Source: Streptococcus macacae NCTC 11558 (lineage in GTDB: Bacteria > Bacillota > Bacilli > Lactobacillales > Streptococcaceae). From it: a DNA stretch of 64,000 nucleotides. The stretch is taken from assembly GCF_000187995.2 (NCBI RefSeq), contig NZ_AEUW02000001.1, positions 620,001 to 684,000 on the forward strand, written 5' to 3'. Positions 35,264 through 45,484 of this stretch are shown here, piece after piece. The notes beneath the pieces are model-generated. The model was not told where the DNA came from and made no database searches. It saw only the letters and a program-made list of their open reading frames with translations. The position numbers and the translations under genes were made by a program. Position 1 is the first letter of the stretch, and the number at the start of each line of letters is the position of its first letter.

Positions 35264-36463
35264 ATGAAATTCGTAGGATTGGTAGGTTCTAACGCAGAAC
35301 AATCATATAATCGCAAATTATTAGAATATATAAGAAAGCATTTTAAAACTAAATTTGAGTTGGAAGTGCTGGAAATTGATAAAGTTCCCATGTTTAATCA
35401 GGATCAAAATTGGCAGGATAGCTTCCAACTCCGCCTTCTCTACAATAAAATGATACGAGCAGACGGTGTCATTATTGCTACCCCTGAACATAATCATACC
35501 ATCACTGCCGCTTTGAAAAGTGTCTTAGAATGGCTCTCTTTTGAAGTGCATCCTTTTGAGAACAAACCTGTTATGATTGTCGGAGCTTCATACTATGATC
35601 AAGGCACTTCACGTGCTCAAGCACACTTACGAAAAATTTTGGATGCTCCAGGGGTCAGTGCTTATACTTTGCCAGGAAATGAATTTTTATTAGGTAAAGC
35701 TAAAGAAGCTTTTGATGATGAGGGCAATATTATTAGTGAAGCTACGATAACCTTTCTTGAAACTTGTTTAGATAATTTTATCAGTTATGTAGGGGTTGTC
35801 TCAACATTAAAAAAACCAAGACCAATTGAAAAAGAAGATCTCGACTGCAAGCACCCTATTTCAACTACAGTTACAGAAGTTGATCCTGACGATCCTGAAT
35901 GGGTTGACAAGGTTGCTGAAATTACAGGAGCTGTTTCAGGAGATACTTATGTCAAGCTGGATCACGGCATTTTGACAGTTGATCAAATCAATATGTTCTT
36001 AAAAGCAATGCCCTTTGAATTGACCTATGCTGATGATAATAATCAATTTCTTTACTACAACAATACCCACCAAGATCCTGATACAATGTATGCTAAACGT
36101 ATCCCATCTCAATCAGGAAGCCGTCTGTCAACCGTTCATCATTCACTGCCGCCTACACGTATGAAGAATGTCGAATGGGTCATTGGTACACTTCGCAATG
36201 GAAATCAGGAATATGTTCGAACACTTATCCCTAATTCTAATCCAGCTGTCCTCAATACCCATAATTACCAAGCCATGTATTATCCAGACGGATCCTATGC
36301 TGGTATTAATGAAATTGTCTTCAACTTTAAACCTTGGCTGGATTGGTATCTCCAAACAACTGGACAAACTTTAGTTGGAGGTGCAGATGCGACTTCTGGA
36401 GCTTCTGATAGCAGACATAGCCTTAATACAGCTGATGCCACCTCTGGAGCTTCGCAACATTAA
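35264..36463 (+). CDS. FMN reductase with PAS-like domain and double ApbE flavinylation tail
   Basis: 399 residues from the second of two adjacent ATGs, 5 nt behind AAGGAGG. Domains: flavodoxin-fold reductase (1-180; ATPEHNHT at 72-79, ASYYDQGTSRAQ), linker, a PAS_10-like domain (about 234-362), then a short flexible tail. The tail holds DATSGAS twice, at 375-381 and 391-397, the motif on which ApbE places FMN on the final Ser/Thr. With cytosolic apbE in the same operon, I infer a cytosolic redox enzyme with two covalent FMNs. The electron acceptor is unknown. Confidence 0.85.
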   Translation: MKFVGLVGSNAEQSYNRKLLEYIRKHFKTKFELEVLEIDKVPMFNQDQNWQDSFQLRLLYNKMIRADGVIIATPEHNHTITAALKSVLEWLSFEVHPFENKPVMIVGASYYDQGTSRAQAHLRKILDAPGVSAYTLPGNEFLLGKAKEAFDDEGNIISEATITFLETCLDNFISYVGVVSTLKKPRPIEKEDLDCKHPISTTVTEVDPDDPEWVDKVAEITGAVSGDTYVKLDHGILTVDQINMFLKAMPFELTYADDNNQFLYYNNTHQDPDTMYAKRIPSQSGSRLSTVHHSLPPTRMKNVEWVIGTLRNGNQEYVRTLIPNSNPAVLNTHNYQAMYYPDGSYAGINEIVFNFKPWLDWYLQTTGQTLVGGADATSGASDSRHSLNTADATSGASQH

Positions 36464-36871
36464 GAATAAGGATACAATCCATCACTCAAAAAGTTCAACT
36501 TTGCTATTCCAGCTTAGCAAGCACACTTCTATCAACTTTTAAAGTCCAGTCAGTTAACCACTAGGACTTGTTGTACTTAAGATAAGAAGATTTAAAGGAT
36601 AGAGCATACATGTTCTGTCTTTTTATATGGATTCTATGGATTTAAAATCATCTATTAGATACACGATCAAATTATAATGAATTTTCATTATCTATCCATA
36701 GGACTATGGTTTTTAATACTATTTTATTTCTATTTCTTTACAGAAATGCTACTAAAATGTAAAGAAAGTGTAGTTGGAAATCAGGTCAATTCATGATAAA
36801 CTGTCTATTATTGTTGTTTTATCATTTAAAACTAATAATAATAGTAACAGATTAAATGCGAAAGGAATATC
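36464..36871 (+). other. 408-bp intergenic region upstream of the wapE-like gene
   Basis: No gene is visible. It contains a palindrome ATAATGAA-TT-TTCATTAT (36674-36691), a short CCATA/TATGG stem (36696-36709) followed by TTTTT that may end the apbE operon, the TTTCTTTACA/TGTAAAGAAA inverted repeat (36733-36767), and the promoter at 36774-36802. The region 36464-36670 shows nothing I recognise. Confidence 0.5.
36758..36802 (+). promoter_or_regulatory. wapE-like promoter with VicR (WalR) box
   Basis: TGTAAA-GAAAG-TGTAGT (36758-36774) fits the VicR consensus TGTWAH-N5-TGTWAH with one mismatch. It ends at the -35 TTGGAA (36774-36779), which is 17 bp from TAAACT (36797-36802). A box touching the -35 suits activation. 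In S. mutans VicR is reported to control wapE. Confidence 0.55.
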
Positions 36872-38365
36872 ATGGAAAAGAAAATATTTAGTAAGCGAAA
36901 AACAAAGGTTGCTGGACTTTGCGGAGCTGTATTAACTTCTGCTGCTATTGCTATGGGAACAAGTGCACCGATTCAAGCAGATGAAACAGCTGAAGCTGCT
37001 CCCCAGGTTAATGTTGAAGCTGCTGAACAAACACAAACTTCAGAACAAGAAACCAGTGCGCAAACACAAGCAGCAACAGAAACAAGCTCAGTTGCTGAGA
37101 CAGAAGCTTCTACCAGTACTGCAGCTGAACAAAATAACCCTCAGTCAAGTCTGCAAACAGTCACACAAGCTGATCAAACTGCCTCTCAAGCACAAGCTGC
37201 CGACCAGCAAACTGTCGCTGATACCAACAATACTAGCAACAAGCCAAGCACTGCTGCAACTGATAGCAATACTAATGCTTCTAGTTCACAGCAAACAAGA
37301 GCCAGCCAAGCAAGCAACAGCAGTCAAACAGCCGCTAATCACAGTACTAAAGAGGCATATGGCAGCACAAACTTTGACAGCACTTTAAACGCTTACGATA
37401 AAAGTGCTAACGTTGCCGATATTGTTTACAATGGCAAAAAAGATGAGTTTATCGTTGTTAATAATCCAAATGCAAAATATGAACCAAACGCACAAGAAAT
37501 CGCTAAATATCTAAATGAATACCTGACAGAACTGCGCAGAATTAATAATATCAATATTCCTGTCCCTCCTGTTAGTCAATTAATGCAGAATTACGCACAG
37601 GCTCGTGCTGATGAAGAAGCTAAGGAACAAAATGGTTTAGATCATGGTACTAAGTTGGACTTTCCAAATGGGCCTAGATGGCGCTCTGAAAACGGCCATA
37701 TGGATAGCTTTGACACTATCCGCCGCACCAATGCTCAAGGCCAGACTCTCTCTTCTGACAAAGCAACAGCTTATTATTTAGCACTTAATTGGTTTGCTGA
37801 CTATTTCAATATCTTGGCAAATGATAATGACGGTAAACAAACATTCGGACACGCCATCAGTATTCTAGGTACTGGAGGTAACGCAATGGGATTAGGTTTT
37901 GCTGCAGGTCAAGGAAATGAAAGGGATTCTTGGTATGCTCAGCTTGAATTTTCCGGTACTAACGATGGAGTGGATACCTCAGGCTTCTCTGCTGCTAGAA
38001 ACGCTAATGGGGAATGGGTTCTGTACTACAACGGCAGACCTGTTCGATTCCTGCCAAATACCACTTTTTGGTATATTCAAGCAGCTGCCAACCCAAATCA
38101 CAATAATCGTCCTAATCAGCCTCAAGATCCAGGAGCTAATGGACAGCCACAAAAACCAGCAGCAGGCCAAAAACCTGTCACTGCTAAAGCAAAACTCATT
38201 GAAAACAGCAACAATGCTTTGAGCAGTAATTCTGACCAAACTCAGCTGCTTCCTAATACAGGAGATAAACAAAGCACTGCAAGTACTCTAGCTGTTTTAG
38301 GAGGAACTCTGGCTTTAGCTGGTCTAGGAATTTACCTTCTATCAAAACGTCAGTTTAAGAAATAA
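36872..38365 (+). CDS. wapE: LPXTG cell-wall-anchored surface protein, WapE-like (SEC10/PgrA type)
   Basis: 497-residue sortase substrate. Signal peptide about 1-36 (cleavage after IQA-D), a Gln/Thr/Ser/Ala-rich low-complexity region (38-165), and a folded domain (about 170-400) containing CAP/SCP-like features (QNYAQARADEEAKEQNG, HAISILGTGGNAMGLGF). A proline-rich wall-spanning stretch follows, then LPNTG at 460-464, a hydrophobic helix and the KRQFKK tail. It resembles S. mutans WapE, annotated with a SEC10/PgrA surface-exclusion domain. Its anchoring enzyme SrtA is encoded at 48974-49732. Confidence 0.82.
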   Translation: MEKKIFSKRKTKVAGLCGAVLTSAAIAMGTSAPIQADETAEAAPQVNVEAAEQTQTSEQETSAQTQAATETSSVAETEASTSTAAEQNNPQSSLQTVTQADQTASQAQAADQQTVADTNNTSNKPSTAATDSNTNASSSQQTRASQASNSSQTAANHSTKEAYGSTNFDSTLNAYDKSANVADIVYNGKKDEFIVVNNPNAKYEPNAQEIAKYLNEYLTELRRINNINIPVPPVSQLMQNYAQARADEEAKEQNGLDHGTKLDFPNGPRWRSENGHMDSFDTIRRTNAQGQTLSSDKATAYYLALNWFADYFNILANDNDGKQTFGHAISILGTGGNAMGLGFAAGQGNERDSWYAQLEFSGTNDGVDTSGFSAARNANGEWVLYYNGRPVRFLPNTTFWYIQAAANPNHNNRPNQPQDPGANGQPQKPAAGQKPVTAKAKLIENSNNALSSNSDQTQLLPNTGDKQSTASTLAVLGGTLALAGLGIYLLSKRQFKK

Positions 38366-38414
38366 TACCAATGCTAAAGTTAGCTAGTGTAGAGATAATA
38401 AAATATAAAATCTG

Positions 38415-38442
38415 AAGAGAACGAGATTCGTTCTCTTTTTTT
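38415..38442 (+). terminator. Terminator behind the wapE-like gene
   Basis: AAGAGAACGA (38415-38424), loop GAT, TCGTTCTCTT (38428-38437): a perfect 10-bp stem followed by a seven-base T-run (38436-38442). Confidence 0.92.
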
Positions 38443-38484
38443 GGCTAAGTAAAAGCAACATTTTATATAGATCATTTACTGCTA

Positions 38485-38519
38485 TAAAAAATAAGTTAAG
38501 ATCCCTTTTCTTAACTTAT
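38485..38519 (-). terminator. Terminator behind the GT8 gene
   Basis: ATAAGTTAAGA (38491-38501) and TCTTAACTTAT (38509-38519) are perfect 11-bp arms with a 7-nt loop. On the minus strand the stem runs into TTTTTT. It serves the gene that ends at 38589. Confidence 0.8.
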
Positions 38520-38588
38520 CTTTTATATCTATATGACTTGTTCTGATCTTTATGATTTAAATAAAGCAGTGATTAGAGAACTTTGCCC

Positions 38589-39425
38589 TTACTTATCTCT
38601 TTTATCTAACAATGCTGTTTGATGCTGATAATATTTATAGAGGGCTGCATAACGGCCACTGTAATCTGACCGCCAAGGTTTATCGCGGCCACAAAAATGG
38701 AGAAAAACAGTGTTTTTAATGACCCAGTCTAAATTCCACTCTCCCCAGCTGCGGGCAAAATAAAGCATATCATACCTTGTATCATAATTATAGACTTGAT
38801 CTGGTATTTGTTTTATCTGTGTGCCATACAAAGCATTAAGAATATCTTGGTCAGGTAATAATAAAGTTCCTGCTTTTTTAGTAATATACTCCATAATATC
38901 CTGTCTCTTAATTTTATGACGGCAGGTTTCTAAATTCATCAGCAAAACCCCTGAATTAAAGTAACTTTCAGCCTCAAAATTATTCAGACGCAGCTTATTG
39001 ACTAGATCTGTAATACTTTTATCAGCGACATGGCTTGCTGCTGCATAAAGCATATCTGCAATATCCAGGCGGTAAAGCGGCATGACATCATTTAAACAAA
39101 GAATATCAGCATCCAAATATAACATTTTTTCTAAATTTTGAGGAAGGTATTCCTGTGCTAGAAGGCGATAATAAATGGCTTCAGGATAACGGCTGCTCAC
39201 AGGAGCATCCTTAAAATCCTCTTCTCCAATGACAACAGGAACATAATCAATCCCCAAAAGCAGGCAAAAATGTTTAATCATTTTATTCTTTTTAAGAGGG
39301 CGTTTCTGTAGAATATAAACAGTTATATTTTTACAAGAACTTGTCTGATAGACAGAATACAAGGTCACTTTAAATTGTTCAACAAAATGATCATCAATCG
39401 AAAATAATAAATTTAGTGTTTCCAT
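38589..39425 (-). CDS. Glycosyltransferase family 8 protein
   Basis: 278 residues of the GT8 (LgtC-like, retaining) fold: NLLFSIDDHF at the N-terminus for nucleotide-sugar binding, the metal-binding DxD in LYLDADILC, FNSGVLLMNL, LPDQDILNALY, and the C-terminal HFCGRDKPW motif (usually HYxGxxKPW). It uses a UDP-sugar with Mn2+; the acceptor is unknown, perhaps a surface glycoprotein or wall polymer. It is a single gene located between wapE and the ergothioneine-type transporter and has its own terminator. Confidence 0.88.
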   Translation of the reverse strand: METLNLLFSIDDHFVEQFKVTLYSVYQTSSCKNITVYILQKRPLKKNKMIKHFCLLLGIDYVPVVIGEEDFKDAPVSSRYPEAIYYRLLAQEYLPQNLEKMLYLDADILCLNDVMPLYRLDIADMLYAAASHVADKSITDLVNKLRLNNFEAESYFNSGVLLMNLETCRHKIKRQDIMEYITKKAGTLLLPDQDILNALYGTQIKQIPDQVYNYDTRYDMLYFARSWGEWNLDWVIKNTVFLHFCGRDKPWRSDYSGRYAALYKYYQHQTALLDKRDK

Positions 39426-39523
39426 AATTCTATTCTAGCACCTCTATAAATAAAAATAAAGGTGGGTTTTAGCTGAGAATACCGGTAAGTGAGGCTATTT
39501 AGCTGCTTATAAATTTTTTAAAA

Positions 39524-39549
39524 AAAGAAGACTTTGAACTGTCTTCTTT
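39524..39549 (-). terminator. Terminator at the end of egtU
   Basis: AAAGAAGAC (39524-39532) pairs perfectly with GTCTTCTTT (39541-39549), overlapping the egtU stop codon. On the minus strand it is followed by TTTTTTT. Confidence 0.75.
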
Positions 39550-41068
39550 ATTTTAGTAATTTTGCTTTTTTGAGATAATCTTGTGCGACTGCTCTAGCTG
39601 ATCTGCCTTTAACCTTCACTTGATAGTTCATTTCTCGCATCTGATTTTCAGTAATTTTACCGGCAAGCTTGTTAAGAATTTTTCTTAGCTCAGGGTGTTT
39701 TTTCAGTAAGGCTTCACGCATTAAAGGGGCTCCCTGATAAGGCGGAAAGAGCTGCTTTGTATCTTTCAGAGTTACCAAATGATACTGTTTAATTTCAGGA
39801 TCCGTCAAATAGGCATCTGTAATGTCAATATTCCCTTTTTGAATAGCCTGATAGCGTAAAGCAGGCTCCATAGTAGATACTTGCAGATTAAGTCCATAAA
39901 GCTTTTGAAGGCCCTTATTTCCATCTTTACGGTCATTAAACTCAAGTGTAAAACCTGCTTTAGCTGAACTTTCAAGCTGCTTCAAATCAGCAATTGATTG
40001 TATCTGGTGTTCTTTTGCCAATTTTTTTCTAATAGCTACTGCATAAGTATTTTGATAGTTCATAGGCTTTAACAAAATCAATTTATCTTGTTTTAATATT
40101 CCTGCACGCGCAGCTTGGTAAACCTTTTGAGGATCATTTGACAGTTTTGGAGGATTTTTGAGAAGACTGGAAGTGACGGTTCCAGTAAATTCTGGATAAA
40201 TATCAATGTCTCCTTTTTTGAGAGCTTCATAAAGAAAACTGGTTTTTCCAAAATTAGGTTTGATCGTAACTGAAAGATTGCTGTCTTTTTCAATCAATTC
40301 TTTATACATATTAATGAGAATTTCAGGTTCAGGTCCTAGTTTTCCTGCGATAACAACTTCTTCTTTTGCTTGACTAGCTTTAATAATATTAGGAAGGTAA
40401 GAAGCTGTTAAACCAATTAGCATCACTAAAAAGGCAGACATAATCTTTTTTAAAGAAGCCTTCTCCAAAAATTTGATAAGAAGATTAAAAAGAATAGCTA
40501 ACAGAGCTGAAGAAATGGCACCAATTAGAATTAGAGAACTGTTGTTGCGGTCAATTCCAAGGAGAATAAAAGATCCAATTCCTCCAGCTCCTATTAAAGC
40601 AGCTAAAGTTGCTGTCCCAATAATAAGGACAGCTGCCGTTCGGATGCCTGAAATAATAACCGGCATAGCAAGAGCTAATTCAAATTTTTTAAGCCGTTCC
40701 CACTTAGACATACCAAAAGCCAGTCCAGCTTCTGTCAAACTAGGATCAATGGTGGTTAGGCCTGTTATAGTATTTTGCAAAATAGGAAACAATGCGTAAA
40801 TAACTAGTGCCAAAACTGCAGGAACAGTCCCAATTCCCATAAAAGGAATAAATAAGCCAAGAAGTGCCAAAGAAGGAATCGTTTGAAATATCCCTGATAT
40901 TTGTAAGACCACTTCTGAAATTCGCTTTTGATGGCAAATAACTATAGCTAAAGGAATGGCAATGATGATAGCCAGCAGCAACGAAAGCAAAGAAATCTGC
41001 AAATGTTCTATTAGTGACTGCACCCATTCCTCGAAGCGATCTTGAAAGGTCATAATGAGCTTGTTCAT
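39548..41068 (-). CDS. egtU: ABC transporter permease/substrate-binding fusion, EgtU-like (ergothioneine uptake)
   Basis: 506 residues: permease with about six helices (1-230), then an extracytoplasmic binding domain of the QAT type (235-506; [48 protein letters not shown] across adjacent segments). It is usually annotated OpuB/ProWX for choline or betaine. The binding domain is very like pneumococcal EgtU as I remember it, which takes up the antioxidant ergothioneine with EgtV. It is unlike the opuABC product of this window, supporting a different substrate. It overlaps egtV by 4 nt. Confidence 0.8.
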   Translation of the reverse strand: MNKLIMTFQDRFEEWVQSLIEHLQISLLSLLLAIIIAIPLAIVICHQKRISEVVLQISGIFQTIPSLALLGLFIPFMGIGTVPAVLALVIYALFPILQNTITGLTTIDPSLTEAGLAFGMSKWERLKKFELALAMPVIISGIRTAAVLIIGTATLAALIGAGGIGSFILLGIDRNNSSLILIGAISSALLAILFNLLIKFLEKASLKKIMSAFLVMLIGLTASYLPNIIKASQAKEEVVIAGKLGPEPEILINMYKELIEKDSNLSVTIKPNFGKTSFLYEALKKGDIDIYPEFTGTVTSSLLKNPPKLSNDPQKVYQAARAGILKQDKLILLKPMNYQNTYAVAIRKKLAKEHQIQSIADLKQLESSAKAGFTLEFNDRKDGNKGLQKLYGLNLQVSTMEPALRYQAIQKGNIDITDAYLTDPEIKQYHLVTLKDTKQLFPPYQGAPLMREALLKKHPELRKILNKLAGKITENQMREMNYQVKVKGRSARAVAQDYLKKAKLLK

Positions 41069-41790
41069 TGCTTCTCACCTCCAAATAGGTTAGCTACAAA
41101 GGTATTTGCAGGATGCTTTTCAATATCAATCGGGCTTGCTAGCTGGACAATTTCCCCGTTTTGAAAAACAGCAATGCGGTCAGCTAACTTTTTGGCTTCT
41201 TCAATATCATGCGTCACAAAAATAACCGTGATTCCTAATTCCTCTTGTAAAGAAAGCATAAGATCTTGCAATTGTTTTCTAGAAATAGCATCTAGAGCTG
41301 AAAAAGGCTCATCCATCAGCAGGATTCTGGGATTGGCAATGATAGCTCTTAAAATACCGACACGCTGCTGTTCCCCTCCTGATAGATCGTTAGGATAGCG
41401 TTTTAAATAATCATCAGCTGCTAAACCAACTTTATCTAACAGGCTTCTTGTTTTTTCAAATCGCTTTTTCTTAGACCATCCCTTCATTTCAGGGATCAGT
41501 TCAATATTTTCCTCTACTGTCAAATTAGGAAAAAGCGCAATTTGCTGCAAAACATACCCTATGTCTAAACGCAACTCCCGCAAAGGAAAACGTTCGATTT
41601 CTTTACGATCTAATAATATGCTCCCCTCACTAGGTTCAACCAAACGGTTAATCATTTTTAAAGTTGTTGTCTTTCCGCACCCGCTCGGGCCAACCAGGAC
41701 AAAAAATTCTCCTTTAGCGACTTCAAAATTTAATTGATGGATAACTTCATCTCCATCATAAGATTTACTAATATTATCAAAACGAATCAT
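41065..41790 (-). CDS. egtV: ABC transporter ATP-binding protein, EgtV-like
   Basis: 241-residue importer ATPase with GPSGCGKTT (Walker A), LSGGEQQR (signature), [11 protein letters not shown] (Walker B) and the switch His in VTHD. It lacks the CBS tail present in the betaine-transport ATPase OpuAA of this window, as EgtV does. It overlaps genes on both sides by 4 nt (marR and egtU), so the three-gene operon is tightly coupled. Confidence 0.85.
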   Translation of the reverse strand: MIRFDNISKSYDGDEVIHQLNFEVAKGEFFVLVGPSGCGKTTTLKMINRLVEPSEGSILLDRKEIERFPLRELRLDIGYVLQQIALFPNLTVEENIELIPEMKGWSKKKRFEKTRSLLDKVGLAADDYLKRYPNDLSGGEQQRVGILRAIIANPRILLMDEPFSALDAISRKQLQDLMLSLQEELGITVIFVTHDIEEAKKLADRIAVFQNGEIVQLASPIDIEKHPANTFVANLFGGEKQ

Positions 41791-42266
41791 AAGGTCTCCT
41801 TTGTCGCTTCTTCTTCTTTTTCACTAAAATAAATCTGCATCTGAGCCGATAATGCTTGATAATAACGCTCAGTCAGCTGAATAATACCTTTTTGCTCCTT
41901 TGCAGATAAGGTATTTAGCGCTTCTTCTTCTATTTTTTCTAAAGGCTGAATAATGGTTTCTGCATATTTTTTACCTTGCTGAGATAGCATTATCTTTTTC
42001 TCACGGCGATCTTTTTGATTTATAAGAAAACAAATATAGCCTTGCCTCTTCCAATTTTTCAAAGCAGCACTGACAACCTGTTTCGTTGAATAAGTTTTGG
42101 CAACAATCTGCTTTTGCGTAATTCCCTGTGGACTGTAATAAAGCCATAAAAGGATAAAGAGAGCCTTACTTTTGAGGCTGTTTTTTCGAGCATAGTGCTC
42201 ATAAAGAGACATTTGTTGGTCAAAAATATGTAAGTATTGCTTCGTCTGTTTTTGTGATTTTCGCAT
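41787..42266 (-). CDS. MarR family regulator of the egt operon
   Basis: 159-residue winged-helix protein: ILLWLYYSPQGITQKQIVAKTYSTKQVVSAALKNWKRQG region as the recognition unit (residues about 38-76), wing with KDRREKKIMLSQQG (DRR motif), and dimerising helices at both ends. Overlap with the transporter ATPase points to control of the transporter by substrate or thiol/redox state. The palindrome TAAGAAT-GA-ATTCTTA (42318-42333), about 52 bp upstream of its ATG, is a candidate operator. Confidence 0.85.
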   Translation of the reverse strand: MRKSQKQTKQYLHIFDQQMSLYEHYARKNSLKSKALFILLWLYYSPQGITQKQIVAKTYSTKQVVSAALKNWKRQGYICFLINQKDRREKKIMLSQQGKKYAETIIQPLEKIEEEALNTLSAKEQKGIIQLTERYYQALSAQMQIYFSEKEEEATKETL

Positions 42267-42723
42267 TATGTATCTCCGCTTAAAAGCCTAACTTTGCTAA
42301 AAGTTTGTAACTGTCATTAAGAATGAATTCTTATTAATTTGAGGGCTATCGCTTTTTAGATAAAGCTCTCCTTTTCAGCATTTCTAAACTAGAATTAATT
42401 AGCAAGAATAATTAGTCAAATTATTTTACTAATTGACTGCTATTTTAAAAGATTGGGTAATTCCAATCTTTTAAAATACAGTATATCATTAAAGGTGTGA
42501 CTTAAAGATTTTAATAAGTTATCATTGTCCTTACATTTTATCTCATTTCTGGTTCACTAAATCTAACTTTCTAAAATCCAAGCTGCATTTCTACACAACC
42601 GCAACTTATAGCACCAAAGCTTAAAATCTTTGTGCACGCACTTAGCAAATAACTAAAACGGAAATTGCAAAAAGTTTGTATTCAACATCCAATTAGGCAA
42701 TTCACACCAAAGTCGAGGAATTT
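42267..42723. other. 457-bp intergenic region upstream of the marR-egt operon
   Basis: No gene is visible on either strand. It contains a perfect 16-bp palindrome (42318-42333), overlapping inverted repeats AATTAGT/ACTAATT and AGTCAA/TTGACT (about 42411-42438) and a long perfect hairpin (42441-42478). The part from 42480 to 42723 shows only a weak GCACCAAAG/CTTTGTGC stem and no clear function. Confidence 0.5.
42441..42478. repeat. Perfect 16-bp inverted repeat
   Basis: Arms 42441-42456 and 42463-42478 (TATTTTAAAAGATTGG and its complement) surround a 6-nt loop. It is symmetrical, with TTTTAAAATA ends, so it could act as a weak bidirectional terminator for the AI-2E gene, whose stop is 245 nt away. 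The distance makes this uncertain. Confidence 0.6.
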
Positions 42724-43845
42724 TTAATTTTCTTGATTCTTTTGCGTCTGCTTTTTATAAACATGGTCCTTAATAATCTGATAGATACTAGCCAAAATAG
42801 GCACAGCAATCAACATACCAACAATTCCTCCTAAAGCTGCACCGACAGTAATAGCTAAAAGAACCCACATTGAGGGAAGGCCTATTGAGCTGCCGACAAC
42901 TCTTGGATAAATGACATTGCCTTCAAACTGCTGTAATAAGACAACAAAGACAACAAAGACAAGAGCTTGCGACAGAGACTGTGTCAAAATTAAAATGGTA
43001 CCAATCGTCACACCAATATAAGGACCTACAACCGGTATCAAAGCAGTAAAAGCAATCATAACACCAACTGTAGCAGCATATGGAATATGTAAAAGACTCA
43101 TTCCTGCTGCAGTTAAAGTTCCTAGTATCATAGCTTCCAAAGTCTGGCCAACAAAAAAACCATGAAAACGTCTGTGCAAAATTTCAACAAGGTAATGGAC
43201 TGTTTTTGCATATTTTCCTAAATAAGTATCAACTAACAGATTAAACTGACGGCTAAGCTTCTCTTTGCTAGCCAGAACATACATTGAAAATACAATACTA
43301 ACAAAAATTGAAATTAGAGTTGAAGCAATTGAGGTTACAGAAGTCAAAACATTGGTTAAGACGGATAAAAATTGATTCAAAATCTGGCGGCTGTAACCTG
43401 AAATTAATTTGCTGAGTTGTGCATCAGAACCAAAAGTGGCTAGTACTTTAGAAACTAATTTATTATTTTGAATAGTCCTAATCACAGCCTGGATGTCTTT
43501 AGGGTTAATAGACAGGAGCGACCTAACACTAGCGATTAAATCCGGCAAAACAATAGTAAAAATCAAAAAGACGACAAAGACAAATGTCGCATAAGCCAGA
43601 ATCATCGATAAAGGACGTTTTACCTTTAAAAGGATAGGAAGGCTAATAAATTTATCATAGAGTCTCTCATAAGCACTCATGACAATATTAACGATATAAG
43701 CAATTGCCGCACCAGTTATGAAGGGAGATAAAGCTCTCAATATGGTATTAATAAAGTTAGCTCCTGCAGACCAATTTGCCAAAATAGCAAAGCAAATGAA
43801 AAAAATTAAAACAGGATAAGCGATATAGGATTTTTTTATTTTCAT
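42724..43845 (-). CDS. AI-2E family (TqsA-like) membrane protein
   Basis: 373-residue polytopic protein with about seven to eight membrane helices and the family's C-terminal pattern VGPYIGVTIGTIL, QQFEGNVIYPRVVGSSIGLPSMWVL (split by helices) and GGIVGMLIAVP. Members include putative autoinducer-2 exporters and Na+/H+ or Li+ antiporters, so the substrate is open. No Shine-Dalgarno sequence precedes the ATG, and TATAAT (43858-43853) ends 7 nt upstream, suggesting a leaderless transcript. Confidence 0.87.
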   Translation of the reverse strand: MKIKKSYIAYPVLIFFICFAILANWSAGANFINTILRALSPFITGAAIAYIVNIVMSAYERLYDKFISLPILLKVKRPLSMILAYATFVFVVFLIFTIVLPDLIASVRSLLSINPKDIQAVIRTIQNNKLVSKVLATFGSDAQLSKLISGYSRQILNQFLSVLTNVLTSVTSIASTLISIFVSIVFSMYVLASKEKLSRQFNLLVDTYLGKYAKTVHYLVEILHRRFHGFFVGQTLEAMILGTLTAAGMSLLHIPYAATVGVMIAFTALIPVVGPYIGVTIGTILILTQSLSQALVFVVFVVLLQQFEGNVIYPRVVGSSIGLPSMWVLLAITVGAALGGIVGMLIAVPILASIYQIIKDHVYKKQTQKNQEN

Positions 43846-43852
43846 AGCTTTT

Positions 43853-43858
43853 ATTATA
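43853..43858 (-). promoter_or_regulatory. -10 element 7 nt before the AI-2E gene
   Basis: TATAAT on the minus strand, with a poor -35 (AGCCTT at 17 bp). The expected transcription start coincides with the ATG. Confidence 0.45.
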
Positions 43859-43919
43859 CACTAAAGTAGACCTAAAAGGCTAGCTTATGCTCAATATTCT
43901 TGATAAAATAACTTTCAAT

Positions 43920-45371
<1,452 letters not shown>

Positions 45372-45390
45372 TCAAATAATAAATGGCAAA

Positions 45391-45415
45391 AATAAGAGAA
45401 GTTCTTTCTCTTATT
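45391..45415 (-). terminator. Terminator-like hairpin between the SGNH and GH1 genes
   Basis: AATAAGAGAA (45391-45400) and TTCTCTTATT (45406-45415) are perfect 10-bp arms with a 5-nt loop. On the minus strand the stem is followed by TTTTGCC. It either ends the SGNH transcript or sits in the GH1 leader, since only 34 bp separate it from the GH1 start. Confidence 0.6.
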
Positions 45416-45484
45416 AGTTATGACGGAAAAACAATTGATTAAAATCTATAAACCATAAAAATTTCTTGCCTACCTTATTAAATC

